From: an uncultured Prevotellaceae bacterium
GTDB taxonomy: Bacteria > Bacteroidota > Bacteroidia > Bacteroidales > Bacteroidaceae
Assembly: GCA_945833925.1 (NCBI GenBank)
Contig: CAMAFX010000001.1
Location: forward strand, 55,657-119,656
Length of the DNA stretch: 64,000 nucleotides
Reading direction: 5' to 3'
A program made the translations under genes and the position numbers. The notes beneath the pieces are model-generated. The model had not been told where the DNA came from. It saw nothing but the letters and a program-made list of their open reading frames with translations, and made no database searches. How positions within the stretch are numbered: position 1 is the first letter of the stretch; the number at the start of each line of letters is the position of its first letter. Positions 26,709-35,083 of this stretch are shown here, one piece after another.

Positions 26709-26743
26709 CAAATATAGTGTTTTTATCTTTTATAAAAGACAAA
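26709..26743 (-). promoter_or_regulatory. Promoter of the DUF4143-type ATPase gene
   Basis: On the minus strand TTTG (26743-26740) and TATATTTG (26716-26709) lie 23 nt apart, close to the consensus spacing. The leader to the ATG at 26681 is about 20 nt. Confidence 0.6.
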
Positions 26744-26790
26744 ATTACGAAGAATCTGGATTTTGTTGATTATAATTGATGAATTCTTGG

Positions 26791-26798
26791 TAACTTTG
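26791..26798 (+). promoter_or_regulatory. -7 box (TAACTTTG) ahead of the repeat copy and sigma gene
   Basis: TAACTTTG fits the -7 consensus exactly; a TTTG at 26762-26765 is 25 nt upstream, slightly long. It points toward the second 71-bp repeat and the sigma factor gene at 27047. Confidence 0.5.
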
Positions 26799-26819
26799 CA
26801 CAGGCTTACATCTTACCTG

Positions 26820-26890
26820 CCATCCTCCTCGCCCGCCTCTGCACTTACGAGAAGTGGCGCCTCTCCCAGGTCAACAAGAGAGGCAGGTAG
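26820..26890 (+). repeat. 71-bp direct repeat, copy 2
   Basis: Matches the last 71 bp of the DUF7833-like gene with 4 mismatches and keeps its reading frame to the TAG stop (ILLARLCTYEKWRLSQVN). Nothing upstream of it belongs to that gene, so it is an orphan 3' fragment. Confidence 0.9.
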
Positions 26891-27046
26891 GACGTGAAGG
26901 TGTTATTCATAATCTTGTCAGAAACGTGGTAACTACTCAGGTATAGGATAAGTCACTCAAAATTTCAAAAAAGTGAAGAAGAAGTGTAGTTTGTGGCATT
27001 GCTTTTGCGTCTAATGATTGAAGAGCTCTTAAAAACAAGAACAAAG

Positions 27047-27517
27047 ATGGAATATAACGAACAAGCATTTACGAATCTCATAAAGAGGCAACGAAGCACA
27101 ATATATACCGTGTGCTACATGTTCTCTAATAATCAGGATGAGGTTAACGATCTCTTCCAGGAGGTGCTGATACGCCTCTGGCAGGGATGGGAGAAATTCC
27201 GCGGCGAAAGCGATGAGCGGACATGGGTCTATCGCGTGGCTTTGAACTGCTGCATCAGCATTGAGCGCAAGAAGAAGACGAGGAAAAGCAGCCAGATTAT
27301 GGACGGCATCAACTTGTTTGACGAGTCAGACACGAACAACCATCAGACGGAACTGCTGCACAGTCGCATCATGAAACTGCAGCCTTTCGACCGTGCAATC
27401 GTTCTGTTGTGGTTGGAAGATCTCAGCTACGATGACATCGGTGCCATCGTGGGCATCAGTGCCAAGAACGTTGGTGTGCGTCTCGTCCGCATCCGTGAGC
27501 AATTAAAGAAATCGTAA
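27047..27517 (+). CDS. ECF-type RNA polymerase sigma factor (second locus)
   Basis: Start chosen at MEYNEQAF (27047, 156 residues); the extra 18 residues of the longer ORF do not look like sigma sequence. Region 2 is seen in NDLFQEVLIRLWQGWEKFRGE and ERTWVYRVALNCCIS; region 4 in LQPFDRAIVLLWLEDLSYDDIGAIVGISAKNVGVRLVRIREQL. It is followed after 21 nt by a membrane protein likely to be its regulator. Confidence 0.92.
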   Translation: MEYNEQAFTNLIKRQRSTIYTVCYMFSNNQDEVNDLFQEVLIRLWQGWEKFRGESDERTWVYRVALNCCISIERKKKTRKSSQIMDGINLFDESDTNNHQTELLHSRIMKLQPFDRAIVLLWLEDLSYDDIGAIVGISAKNVGVRLVRIREQLKKS

Positions 27518-27538
27518 CTATTAAATGATAAAGGAAGT

Positions 27539-28123
27539 ATGGATAATATAAACGAACTTGATGAAATGCGCAATCAGCTCAGCGAACTGAAAAGGCGTCT
27601 TGACCAGGAATCAACGCTTAACGAGCAACTTCTGCATGACTCGCTTAAGGGTAAGATGCGCTCTGTTCACAACATTGTTTGGCGTGTGATAGTAATTGGT
27701 ATCTTTGGCATAGTGGCATGGTGCTTTGTGGGCTACCTGTGGAACCTCTCGCCTTATTTCGTGGCATTCACCATCCTTATGTTCATCGGCTCTATGTCGG
27801 CAGAATATCTGGTCAACCGCATGGATGAGAGGGATTTCTCTGCCAATCTGTCCGACGCCCTTGTCCGCCTTGTCAGGATGAAGAGGATGCGTTTGATTCA
27901 ACTCCTGGCAGGATTTGCATTACTGTTGTTTGTATGGGTACCTTGGATGGTTTGGGAGATGTTCCCTAAGTTGGAACCTGCCATGCGTCACCCCATGGCT
28001 ATCGGAATGTCCATCGGCGCAGTCATCGGTGCCATCCGTGGCCTTACCTTCTTCTTCAAGATGCAACGTGCCAACGACGAGATGATCCGCCAGATAGAGG
28101 AGAGTCTGCAGGGCAAACAATAG
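27539..28123 (+). CDS. Membrane protein, probable regulator of the adjacent sigma factor
   Basis: A 194-residue protein with a coiled-coil-like N-terminus (DEMRNQLSELKRRLDQES) and four predicted membrane segments (about residues 47-68, 72-90, 122-140, 150-170). Such sigma plus multi-pass membrane protein pairs are common in Bacteroidota. The anti-sigma role is inferred from position. It ends 7 nt from the convergent greA gene. Confidence 0.7.
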   Translation: MDNINELDEMRNQLSELKRRLDQESTLNEQLLHDSLKGKMRSVHNIVWRVIVIGIFGIVAWCFVGYLWNLSPYFVAFTILMFIGSMSAEYLVNRMDERDFSANLSDALVRLVRMKRMRLIQLLAGFALLLFVWVPWMVWEMFPKLEPAMRHPMAIGMSIGAVIGAIRGLTFFFKMQRANDEMIRQIEESLQGKQ

Positions 28124-28130
28124 AGGAAGG

Positions 28131-28610
28131 TCACTGCGTCTCGTCCATCAGACAGATGGCGCCGATTTTCAGTTTCACCAGACCTGATGGCACCTGCACC
28201 TCTACAACGTCGCCGCTTTTCTTGCCGAGCAGCGACTGTGCGATGGGTGACTTGATGGAAATCTTTCCCTCGCGCAGGTTTGCCTCGTGTGGGTTGACGA
28301 TGCTGTATGACATGGTGGTGTTGGTGTCCACGTTGGTGATTTCCACCTTGCGGAAGAGACCGACCGTCTCGCTGTCGAGATGCGAGGTGTCCATGACACG
28401 GGCGTACTGCAGCACACGCTGCTTGAAGCGAATCCTGCCCAGCAGTTTGCCCTGCTTGCGCTTGGCTGCGTGGTATTCGAAGTTCTCGCTGAGGTCGCCC
28501 TTGTCGCGAGCTTCCGCAATCTCGTCCTTCACCTTGGGAAGTTCCACGTTGATGAGTTCGTTCAGTTCGGCAACCAGGTTATCGTAGCATTCCTTAGATA
28601 GATATTCCAT
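28131..28610 (-). CDS. greA: Transcription elongation factor GreA
   Basis: GreA rescues backtracked RNA polymerase by stimulating transcript cleavage. Start taken at MEYLSKE (28610, 159 residues). The N-terminal coiled coil holds the acidic tip in EARDKGDLSENFEYHAAK, and the C-terminal FKBP-like domain ends VQVPSGLVKLKIGAI with GKKSGDVVEV just before. A well-formed promoter lies about 30 nt upstream. Confidence 0.95.
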   Translation of the reverse strand: MEYLSKECYDNLVAELNELINVELPKVKDEIAEARDKGDLSENFEYHAAKRKQGKLLGRIRFKQRVLQYARVMDTSHLDSETVGLFRKVEITNVDTNTTMSYSIVNPHEANLREGKISIKSPIAQSLLGKKSGDVVEVQVPSGLVKLKIGAICLMDETQ

Positions 28611-28641
28611 TGTTTTGTATTGTTGCAAAGTTTATGGGTTG

Positions 28642-28672
28642 CAAATGTAGTCCATTTCTTTGAATATTCAAA
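28642..28672 (-). promoter_or_regulatory. greA: greA promoter
   Basis: On the minus strand TTTG (28672-28669) and TACATTTG (28649-28642) are 19 nt apart, a good match to the -33/-7 pattern. The leader to the greA ATG would be about 25 nt. Confidence 0.7.
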
Positions 28673-28828
28673 ACTTATTCGTCTCTTTGGGTGCAAAATT
28701 TGCAGAGCAAAAAGAATATGAAGGAATACAATATACTGATGCGAGCAAAAGCTGCTAATTACCTTAAACCTTTTTCTTCATCCTTCGTCAATATAGATGA
28801 AGGGTGGGGAGGTCTCTTGTTCTTGACA

Positions 28829-28884
28829 CTTGTCTATCAACGCTTGACTTTTGTCTTTCAACGCTTGACTCTCAACTCTTGACC
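28829..28884 (+). repeat. Three imperfect tandem copies of TCAACGCTTGACT
   Basis: TATCAACGCTTGACTTTTG, TTTCAACGCTTGACTC and TCAACTCTTGACC follow each other in the gap between greA and the Spy-like gene. No gene is convincing in this gap. Confidence 0.6.
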
Positions 28885-28919
28885 TAAATTTTATTTTTTA
28901 ACTTTTAATTCTTATAATT

Positions 28920-29492
28920 ATGAAGAAGGTGATTTGTGTTGCAGTGGTCATGATGATGGCCTGCGCAACAACAGTGAGTGCTCAGCGCCAGCGTATGAGT
29001 GCAGAGGAGATTGCACAGCGTCGTGCAGAGATGATACAGCGTCAGGGCGAGCGTCTGGCAAAGGACATGAAGCTCGATGACGAGGCAAAGAAGGCGTTCA
29101 TGGAGGAGTACACCAAGTACCAGCAGGAATTGCAGGAGGTGCAGGGCGACAACCAGCAGCGTCGTAACCGCGATGAGCAGGTAGACCCTGAGAAGATGAG
29201 CGACGAGGAGTGCTACGCAAAGATAACAGAGAGCTTGAAGCAGCAGGAGACTGCGATAGACCAGATGCAGAAGCGCATGGACATCACCAAGAAGTATCTG
29301 GCAGCGTTCATGGGCAGCGGCAAGTACACAGCCCAGCAACTCTATGTGATCTTCGCTCAGCAGCGCCAGAGAGGCGGTTCTGGTCAGCAGGGCGGCCAGG
29401 GCTTCGGCGGTCAGCGCATGGGTGGTCAGGGTGGCTTCGGCGGTGGCAACGGTATGGGCGGTGGCCGTGGCGGCTTCGGCGGCGGCTTCTGA
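28920..29492 (+). CDS. Periplasmic DUF4890-like protein with Gly-rich tail
   Basis: A 190-residue exported protein. It has a signal peptide (MKKVICVAVVMMMACATTVSA), then a helical Gln/Glu/Arg-rich domain (EEIAQRRAEMIQRQGERLAKD), and a C-terminal glycine-rich tail (GGQGGFGGGNGMGGG) from about residue 150. The helical part recalls Spy/CpxP-like periplasmic proteins and the Bacteroidota DUF4890 family. Chaperone activity is only a possibility. The gene stands alone. Confidence 0.75.
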   Translation: MKKVICVAVVMMMACATTVSAQRQRMSAEEIAQRRAEMIQRQGERLAKDMKLDDEAKKAFMEEYTKYQQELQEVQGDNQQRRNRDEQVDPEKMSDEECYAKITESLKQQETAIDQMQKRMDITKKYLAAFMGSGKYTAQQLYVIFAQQRQRGGSGQQGGQGFGGQRMGGQGGFGGGNGMGGGRGGFGGGF

Positions 29493-29544
29493 TGATGCAA
29501 AGTTGTTAAATTTTACCCTTCTGTGGCGAATATATTTGGAAAAG

Positions 29545-29577
29545 TTTGATGTTATTCATTATTTATTTGTAACTTTG
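29545..29577 (+). promoter_or_regulatory. Promoter upstream of the 29626 gene
   Basis: TTTG (29545-29548) and TAACTTTG (29570-29577) are 21 nt apart, a very good consensus match. The leader to the ATG at 29626 is about 42 nt. Confidence 0.75.
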
Positions 29578-29625
29578 CCGTGAGAATAAGAAACAAAAAC
29601 AAATCTTAATTAAAAACAGTTGTTT

Positions 29626-30624
29626 ATGAAGAAACTTTTACTCACGCTTTTTGCTGCAGTAGCATCTACAATGTGCTATGCAGGAACTGAAATCACATGG
29701 ACAAGCCAGACTGAATGGAGCGGCATAGGCGCAGCAACCATCTCGTACTGGTCTAACGGCATCACACTTACTGCCGAGAAGAACGACGGTGCAACAAATC
29801 CAACCGTAAATAGTAAGTACAACGACCTTCGTGTCTATGCAAAGGGCAGTCTGACACTTGCTGCCTCTGAGAAGAGCGAGATGACCGCAATCCGTTTCCA
29901 TCTCTCGGCACAGGCTTTGAAGAAACAGGCAGAGATTACCGCAAGTACTGGTTCGGTGACGATTGACATGAATAACTCGCTGGTGACCTGGACAGGTAGT
30001 GCAAGCTCCGTCACCCTTACAGTTGGCGAAAAAGCTGTTTACGGTAGTGATGGCGCTGAGAAGGCAGGGCAGTTCTGTATCGCTTCAATTGAAGTAGATG
30101 GTAACATCGAGGCTGGCTCGGACGACAGACCAACTCTGAACGACATCTCGAACACACTCGAGACCGCTTACTCGCCAGAGAAGTGCATCGAACTCATCGA
30201 CGACCCAAAGAGCGATCTCGGCAAGAAGGTCTATGTGAAGGGTATAATCTGCGACACCTACAAGGACAAGATTATAGACACTGGTTTCGGTAACGCTACA
30301 TTCTTCATCAGTTCTGACGGCACAACGACAGCACCTCAGTTCGAAATCTACCGTGGCTATGACTTCGGTGGCGAGAAGTTTACATCTGAAGACCAGCTGA
30401 AGCTTGGCTACGAGGTTGTTTTCTTCGGCGTGCTGACCAAGTTCAACACAACCTACGAGACAGCCCAGGGCGCAGAGCTCGTCAGCCTGAATGGCAAGAC
30501 AACTGCTGTAGGCACTGTAAAGGCAGACAAGAAGAGCGGTGTGGCATACGACCTCTCGGGTCGCCGTGCCGGTGTTGCTAAGAAGGGCATCGTCATCATT
30601 GACGGCAAGAAGGTTGTAAAGTAA
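29626..30624 (+). CDS. Secreted beta-rich protein with Bacteroidota C-terminal LSGRR-type tail
   Basis: Start taken at MKKLLLTLF (332 residues). A signal peptide (to about CYA) is followed by a beta-rich first half with alternating Thr/Ser (about residues 20-155) and a second domain (about 165-290, KKVYVKGIICDTYKDKIIDT) that looks like an OB-type fold of the kind seen in secreted Prevotella proteins. The C-terminal VAYDLSGRRAGVAKKGIVII then DGKKVVK is the tail common in Prevotella/Bacteroides extracellular proteins. Function unknown. A strong terminator follows. Confidence 0.8.
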   Translation: MKKLLLTLFAAVASTMCYAGTEITWTSQTEWSGIGAATISYWSNGITLTAEKNDGATNPTVNSKYNDLRVYAKGSLTLAASEKSEMTAIRFHLSAQALKKQAEITASTGSVTIDMNNSLVTWTGSASSVTLTVGEKAVYGSDGAEKAGQFCIASIEVDGNIEAGSDDRPTLNDISNTLETAYSPEKCIELIDDPKSDLGKKVYVKGIICDTYKDKIIDTGFGNATFFISSDGTTTAPQFEIYRGYDFGGEKFTSEDQLKLGYEVVFFGVLTKFNTTYETAQGAELVSLNGKTTAVGTVKADKKSGVAYDLSGRRAGVAKKGIVIIDGKKVVK

Positions 30625-30651
30625 CTTTCGAAACATAGTCGCAACGACATA

Positions 30652-30688
30652 GAGTGCTGCTCGCCGGTGGAGCAGCACTCTTTTTTTT
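30652..30688 (+). terminator. Rho-independent terminator
   Basis: An 11-bp perfect stem (GAGTGCTGCTC / GAGCAGCACTC) with a 7-nt loop is followed by eight T residues. Confidence 0.92.
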
Positions 30689-30731
30689 GAAATAATTCGC
30701 CGATAGTGCGGCTATATATTATAATTTTGTG

Positions 30732-30739
30732 TATCTTTG
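30732..30739 (+). promoter_or_regulatory. -7 box (TATCTTTG) upstream of the saccharopine-dehydrogenase-like gene
   Basis: TATCTTTG matches TAnnTTTG and lies 35 nt upstream of the ATG at 30774, just after a strong terminator. No -33 TTTG is at the proper spacing. Confidence 0.5.
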
Positions 30740-30773
30740 CAATATAAAGTATAAAAAGAAAAAAACATAAATC

Positions 30774-32006
30774 ATGGGTAGACTTTTGATTATCGGTGCC
30801 GGAGGTGTTGCTACTGTAGCTGCACACAAGGTGGCACAGAACAAGGACATTTTTACTGAGGTAAAGATTGCCAGCCGCACAGAAAGCAAGTGCAAGGCAT
30901 TGGCAGAGGTGCTCAACAAGAAGTACGGCACCAATGTGACTACGGCACAGGTGGATGCCGACAGCGTGGAGCAGCTTGTGGCTCTGATGAGCGACTACAA
31001 GCCCGAGATGGTGCTCAACCTTGCTCTTCCCTATCAGGATCTTGCCATCATGGAGGCATGTCTGCAGACTGGTTGCAACTATATGGACACTGCAAACTAC
31101 GAGCCCAAGGATGAGGCTCACTTCGAATACTCATGGCAGTGGGCTTACCGCGAGCGCTTCGAGAAGGCAGGACTCTGTGCCATCCTGGGCTGCGGTTTCG
31201 ACCCAGGTGTGACGAGCATCTATACAGCCTATGCAGCAAAGCATCACTTCGACGAGATTCAGTACCTCGACATCGTTGACTGCAACGCCGGCAATCACCA
31301 CAAGGCATTCGCGACAAACTTCAACCCAGAAATCAATATCCGCGAGATTACCCAGAAGGGCTTGTACTACGAGAACGGCAAGTACATCGAGACTGAACCA
31401 ATGGAGATTCACAAGCCTCTAAACTATCCCAATATCGGTCCCAAGGAGAGCTACCTGCTTCATCATGAGGAGATAGAGAGCCTTGTCATCAACTATCCAA
31501 CCATCAAGCGTGCACGCTTCTGGATGACATTCGGCCAGCAGTATCTCAACTATCTCGACGTCATCCAGAACATCGGCATGGCTCGCATCGACGAGGTGGA
31601 GTACAAGGCACCCAAGGCCGACGGTTCGGGCGACGAGGTTGTAAAGATTGTGCCACTGCAGTTCCTCAAGGCTGTACTGCCCAACCCACAGGACCTCGGT
31701 CAGAACTACGACGGCGAGACCAGCATCGGCTGCCGCATCCGTGGTTTGCGCGGTGGCGAGGAGCACACCTATTATGTATATAACAACTGCTCGCACCAGG
31801 CAGCGTTCGAGGAGACAGGCATGCAGGGCGTAAGCTACACCACCGGTGTGCCAGCCATGATTGGTGCCATGATGTTCTTCAAGGGCCTCTGGAACAAGCC
31901 AGGCGTGCATAACGTAGAGGAGTTTGACCCAGATCCATTCATGGAGCAGTTGAACAAGCAGGGTTTGCCCTGGCACGAGATTCACGACGGCGACCTGGAG
32001 CTCTGA
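30774..32006 (+). CDS. Saccharopine dehydrogenase family protein, probable carboxynorspermidine synthase
   Basis: A 410-residue cytoplasmic oxidoreductase. The N-terminus has a Rossmann motif (LLIIGAGGVATVAAHKVAQ) followed by KIASRTESKC. The segments CNYMDTANYEP, ILGCGFDPGVTSIYTAYAAK and DCNAGNHHKAFATNFNPEIN match the carboxy(nor)spermidine dehydrogenase branch used in the alternative polyamine pathway, rather than lysine-pathway enzymes. The decarboxylase partner (NspC-like) is not in the window. It ends at a palindromic repeat that separates it from recA. Confidence 0.88.
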   Translation: MGRLLIIGAGGVATVAAHKVAQNKDIFTEVKIASRTESKCKALAEVLNKKYGTNVTTAQVDADSVEQLVALMSDYKPEMVLNLALPYQDLAIMEACLQTGCNYMDTANYEPKDEAHFEYSWQWAYRERFEKAGLCAILGCGFDPGVTSIYTAYAAKHHFDEIQYLDIVDCNAGNHHKAFATNFNPEINIREITQKGLYYENGKYIETEPMEIHKPLNYPNIGPKESYLLHHEEIESLVINYPTIKRARFWMTFGQQYLNYLDVIQNIGMARIDEVEYKAPKADGSGDEVVKIVPLQFLKAVLPNPQDLGQNYDGETSIGCRIRGLRGGEEHTYYVYNNCSHQAAFEETGMQGVSYTTGVPAMIGAMMFFKGLWNKPGVHNVEEFDPDPFMEQLNKQGLPWHEIHDGDLEL

Positions 32007-32160
32007 TGCCCCTCTCCGCCGCCATGCGACACCTCCCCCAAATGGGAGGAAAAGTTACATTTAGAAACACTGTACACCCCCTCGTGCAGTCATCTGCGGA
32101 AACATAAGAGCAGACGTAATCACTCCCTCCCATTTGGGGGAGGGCTGGGGAGAGGGGCTT
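32007..32160. repeat. Inverted pair of GC-rich palindromic repeats in the recA leader
   Basis: The left copy (32007-32050) contains CCTCCCCCAAATGGGAGG and the right copy (about 32121-32160) the inverse CCTCCCATTTGGGGGAGG. Both are flanked by CCCCTCTCC / GGAGAGGGGC arms. The right copy ends 3 nt before the recA ATG, so the recA ribosome-binding region lies within the repeat. The layout matches the prfA-pyrF pair. Confidence 0.85.
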
Positions 32161-32163
32161 AAA

Positions 32164-33225
32164 ATGGCTAAGAAGGAAATTGTGACAGAGAACCTCGATC
32201 CAAAGGCGCTGAAGATGAAGGCCTTGATGGAGGCAATGAGCAAGATTGAGAAGGACTTCGGCAAGGGTTCGGTAATGAAGCTTGGCGATGACAAGATAGA
32301 GAACGTGGAGGTCATCCCCACAGGTTCGCTTGCACTGAACCATGCGCTCGGCGTAGGCGGTTATCCAAAGGGACGTATCATCGAGATTTTTGGTCCCGAG
32401 AGTTCCGGTAAGACAACACTGGCAATCCACGCCATCGCAGAGGCTCAGAAGCAGGGCGGCATAGCAGCGTTTATCGACGCCGAGCATGCTTTCGACCGTT
32501 TCTATGCACAGAAGTTGGGCGTAGACGTCGACAACCTGTGGATAAGCCAGCCCGACAACGGCGAACAGGCACTCGAGATAGCCGACCAACTGATACGTTC
32601 GAGTGCCATCGACATCATCGTCATCGACTCTGTGGCTGCCTTAACTCCAAAGGCAGAGATAGAGGGTGACATGGGCGACAACAAGGTGGGTCTGCAGGCT
32701 CGTCTTATGAGCCAGGCATTGCGCAAGCTCACCTCCACCATCTCGAAGACCAAGACAACATGTATCTTCATCAACCAGTTGCGCGAGAAGATTGGTGTAA
32801 TGTTCGGCAACCCCGAGACAACAACCGGTGGTAACGCCCTGAAGTTCTATTCGAGTGTTCGCCTCGACATCCGCAAGGTTACAACGCTGAAGGACGGTGA
32901 CACACCTATCGGCAACCAGGTGCGCGTCAAGGTCATCAAGAACAAGGTGGCACCTCCATTCCGCAAGGCAGAGTTCGAGATTAGTTTCGGCGAGGGTATC
33001 AGCAAGATAGGCGAGGTGGCAGACCTCGGTGTTGAGTTCGGCATCATCCAGAAGGCAGGTTCGTGGTTCAGCTACGATGGCAGCCGCATCAGTCAGGGTC
33101 GCGATGCCCTGAAGCGTGTCTTGGCAGACAACCCAGAGTTGTGCGACGAAATCTCTCAGAAAATCAGTGCTGCCATGGCAGGCAGACCCGCCGAAGAGAT
33201 TGCTCCAGAGCCAGAGGACGAGTAA
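32164..33225 (+). CDS. recA: Recombinase RecA
   Basis: RecA drives homologous recombination and the DNA-damage response. Start taken at [10 protein letters not shown] (32164, 353 residues); the longer ORF adds [10 protein letters not shown], which comes from the repeat. Motifs include Walker A ([13 protein letters not shown]), [12 protein letters not shown] and [43 protein letters not shown]. The C-terminus is acidic (PEPEDE). In this protein the usual HALDP is [10 protein letters not shown], a common Bacteroidota variant. Confidence 0.97.
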   Translation: MAKKEIVTENLDPKALKMKALMEAMSKIEKDFGKGSVMKLGDDKIENVEVIPTGSLALNHALGVGGYPKGRIIEIFGPESSGKTTLAIHAIAEAQKQGGIAAFIDAEHAFDRFYAQKLGVDVDNLWISQPDNGEQALEIADQLIRSSAIDIIVIDSVAALTPKAEIEGDMGDNKVGLQARLMSQALRKLTSTISKTKTTCIFINQLREKIGVMFGNPETTTGGNALKFYSSVRLDIRKVTTLKDGDTPIGNQVRVKVIKNKVAPPFRKAEFEISFGEGISKIGEVADLGVEFGIIQKAGSWFSYDGSRISQGRDALKRVLADNPELCDEISQKISAAMAGRPAEEIAPEPEDE

Positions 33226-33230
33226 AAGAG

Positions 33231-33248
33231 AATCACGCAGCGTGAGTT
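33231..33248. repeat. Single palindromic unit like the 19-kb array
   Basis: AATCACGCAGCGTGAGTT resembles the ATCACGCACCGTGAT units at 19065-19177. It lies between the recA stop and the terminator. Confidence 0.6.
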
Positions 33249-33250
33249 AT

Positions 33251-33295
33251 AAAAAAGGGGATCGTGTCGAAAGTAACAGACGCGATCCCTTTTAT
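33251..33295. terminator. Bidirectional terminator between recA and the ABC transporter
   Basis: AAAAGGGGATCG and CGATCCCTTTT form a stem with A-rich and T-rich flanks, suited to end transcription from both convergent genes. Confidence 0.8.
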
Positions 33296-33322
33296 ATTAA
33301 GTGCCGTGCATCACACAAACTT

Positions 33323-35083
33323 TTAGTTACGTGCGAGTTTCAGTACCTGGTTGCAGTGGTCGACGACAGCCATTCTGTGGGTAATGAAGATGATGGTTTG
33401 CTGTTTGTCGAGCATGGTGGTAAGGTTGTTGAGCAGGCGTTTCTCTGTTTCCATGTCGAGGGCGCTGGTTGCCTCGTCCAAAAGCAGGATGTTACCTTTT
33501 CTTAATAGCGCGCGTGCGATGGAGATGCGCTGAGCCTGTCCCTCGCTCATGCCCTGTCCCTGTTCGCCGCATAGGATGTCGAGTCCGTCCTCCTTCTGCA
33601 GGACGAAGTCGGCGCAGGCACATTCGAGCGCCCATCGCATGTCTTCCTCCGTGGCTTTGGGGTTGCCCAGCAGAAGGTTGTCGCGGATGGTGCCGCTGAA
33701 GAGCGTGTTGCCCTGAGGCACGTAGACCGTGTTGCAGCGTGTCAGTGGCGATACTACGACCGACTCCGGTGTGGTTCCGCTCCCTTTTTCAGCATCCGCA
33801 TTGCTTTCGTTTGCCTTGCTCACATTTGCATCCGTATTGCTTTCGTTTTCAACGGATGCCTTGTTCGTGTACATCTCAATGGAACCCTCCTGCGGACGTA
33901 TGAGTGCCAGGATGAGACGTATCAGTGTAGTCTTTCCTGCTCCCGTCTCGCCCAGAATGGCAGTTGTCGAACCGGGTGGGAAGTCGTAGGTGAGGTTCTT
34001 CAGAATCGTTCGTTTCTCCGGGTCGTAGGCATAGGTGACGTTGTTGATGCGAATGCCAGTGCTGCCGTTGAACTTTATGTTGCGACCTGACATCTCCAGC
34101 GGAGTCTCCTCCAGTTCCATGAGTCGCTCGCCTGCAGTCAGCGAGCCGACGATGATGGGCACGAAGCGTGTCATTTCGCGGAATGGTCCCTGTATCTGAC
34201 CCACAAGTTGAATGAATGCAGTCATCATACCGTATGTGATGGTGCCGTCGTGCAGTCTGCCCACTCCCCAGATGAAGGTGACGAGGTATCCGGTGGCGAA
34301 GCCCACGTTGAGCAGCGTGCCCGAGAAGGAGGAAAAGATGGTACGGTCTCTCACCTGCTTGCGCAACTCGCTCTGCGTTCTTGCCAGTCTGTCTGCCATC
34401 GTGTTGGTGCGCTCCAGAGTCTTGAGCACCATCCTGTGCTGCACGCTTTCGGTCAGGATGCTCTGAATCTTGCTGTCAGTCTGCCTTACCTCGCGCGTTA
34501 TGTCCCTCATCTTCTTGATATACAGTTTGCTCAGCAGGATAAACAAGGGAACTATTACCATTATGAGGCAAGCCAGCATGGCATCCATCGTGTAGAGGTA
34601 GAGGAATGCGCCGATGAGTCGGACGCCTACCGATATGGCAGAAGGAAGAGTGTCGGTTATTACCGTTGTCACGTCGCTCACATCGCGCTCGAGTCGGTTC
34701 AGCACATCGCCGCTGTGACGGTTGTCAAGTCCTCGCCATTCGCTGTTCATCAGTCTCTTGAACAACTGGTGCTGCATTCTGTTCTGTGCCCTTACGCCCA
34801 GCAGTGCTGCAATCCATTTTCGGCAGAATCCGATGGCTATCTGGCTGAGGATGACGGTTATGAGCAGTGCGATGGCAAGATTGAGCGATTTGTCGCTGCG
34901 TCCTGTGGCTATGTCGATGGCGAGTTTTGTGGTGGCTATGAATGCAAAGTCGATGGCAACCTTCAACACTCCGATGAAAGCGTTGAGACATGCCTGGAAT
35001 CTGTACGACTTACTGGTGTTCCAGAACCACTTTATTATGTTGAGTGTGTTCAATTCCCGGTTAGGTTTATGCTTCTCTGACAT
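33323..35083 (-). CDS. ABC transporter, fused permease and ATPase (MsbA-like)
   Basis: A 586-residue half-transporter. Residues 1-320 form the exporter-type transmembrane domain (six segments; NVGFATGYLVTFIWGVG is one) and the rest is the ATPase with Walker A (ILGETGAGKTTL), signature MSEGQAQRISIARALL and Walker B (ILLLDEATSALD). Between Walker A and the Q loop (VYVPQGNTLFSG) there is an unusual low-complexity insert of about 45 residues with two similar halves (ESNTDANVSKANESNADAEK). The start overlaps the nadK end by 17 nt. Substrate unknown. Confidence 0.93.
   Translation of the reverse strand: MSEKHKPNRELNTLNIIKWFWNTSKSYRFQACLNAFIGVLKVAIDFAFIATTKLAIDIATGRSDKSLNLAIALLITVILSQIAIGFCRKWIAALLGVRAQNRMQHQLFKRLMNSEWRGLDNRHSGDVLNRLERDVSDVTTVITDTLPSAISVGVRLIGAFLYLYTMDAMLACLIMVIVPLFILLSKLYIKKMRDITREVRQTDSKIQSILTESVQHRMVLKTLERTNTMADRLARTQSELRKQVRDRTIFSSFSGTLLNVGFATGYLVTFIWGVGRLHDGTITYGMMTAFIQLVGQIQGPFREMTRFVPIIVGSLTAGERLMELEETPLEMSGRNIKFNGSTGIRINNVTYAYDPEKRTILKNLTYDFPPGSTTAILGETGAGKTTLIRLILALIRPQEGSIEMYTNKASVENESNTDANVSKANESNADAEKGSGTTPESVVVSPLTRCNTVYVPQGNTLFSGTIRDNLLLGNPKATEEDMRWALECACADFVLQKEDGLDILCGEQGQGMSEGQAQRISIARALLRKGNILLLDEATSALDMETEKRLLNNLTTMLDKQQTIIFITHRMAVVDHCNQVLKLARN

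Noticed and set aside
28691-28882. 63-residue plus-strand ORF downstream of greA
   Set aside because: The second half is made of tandem repeat sequence and no promoter or protein feature supports it.
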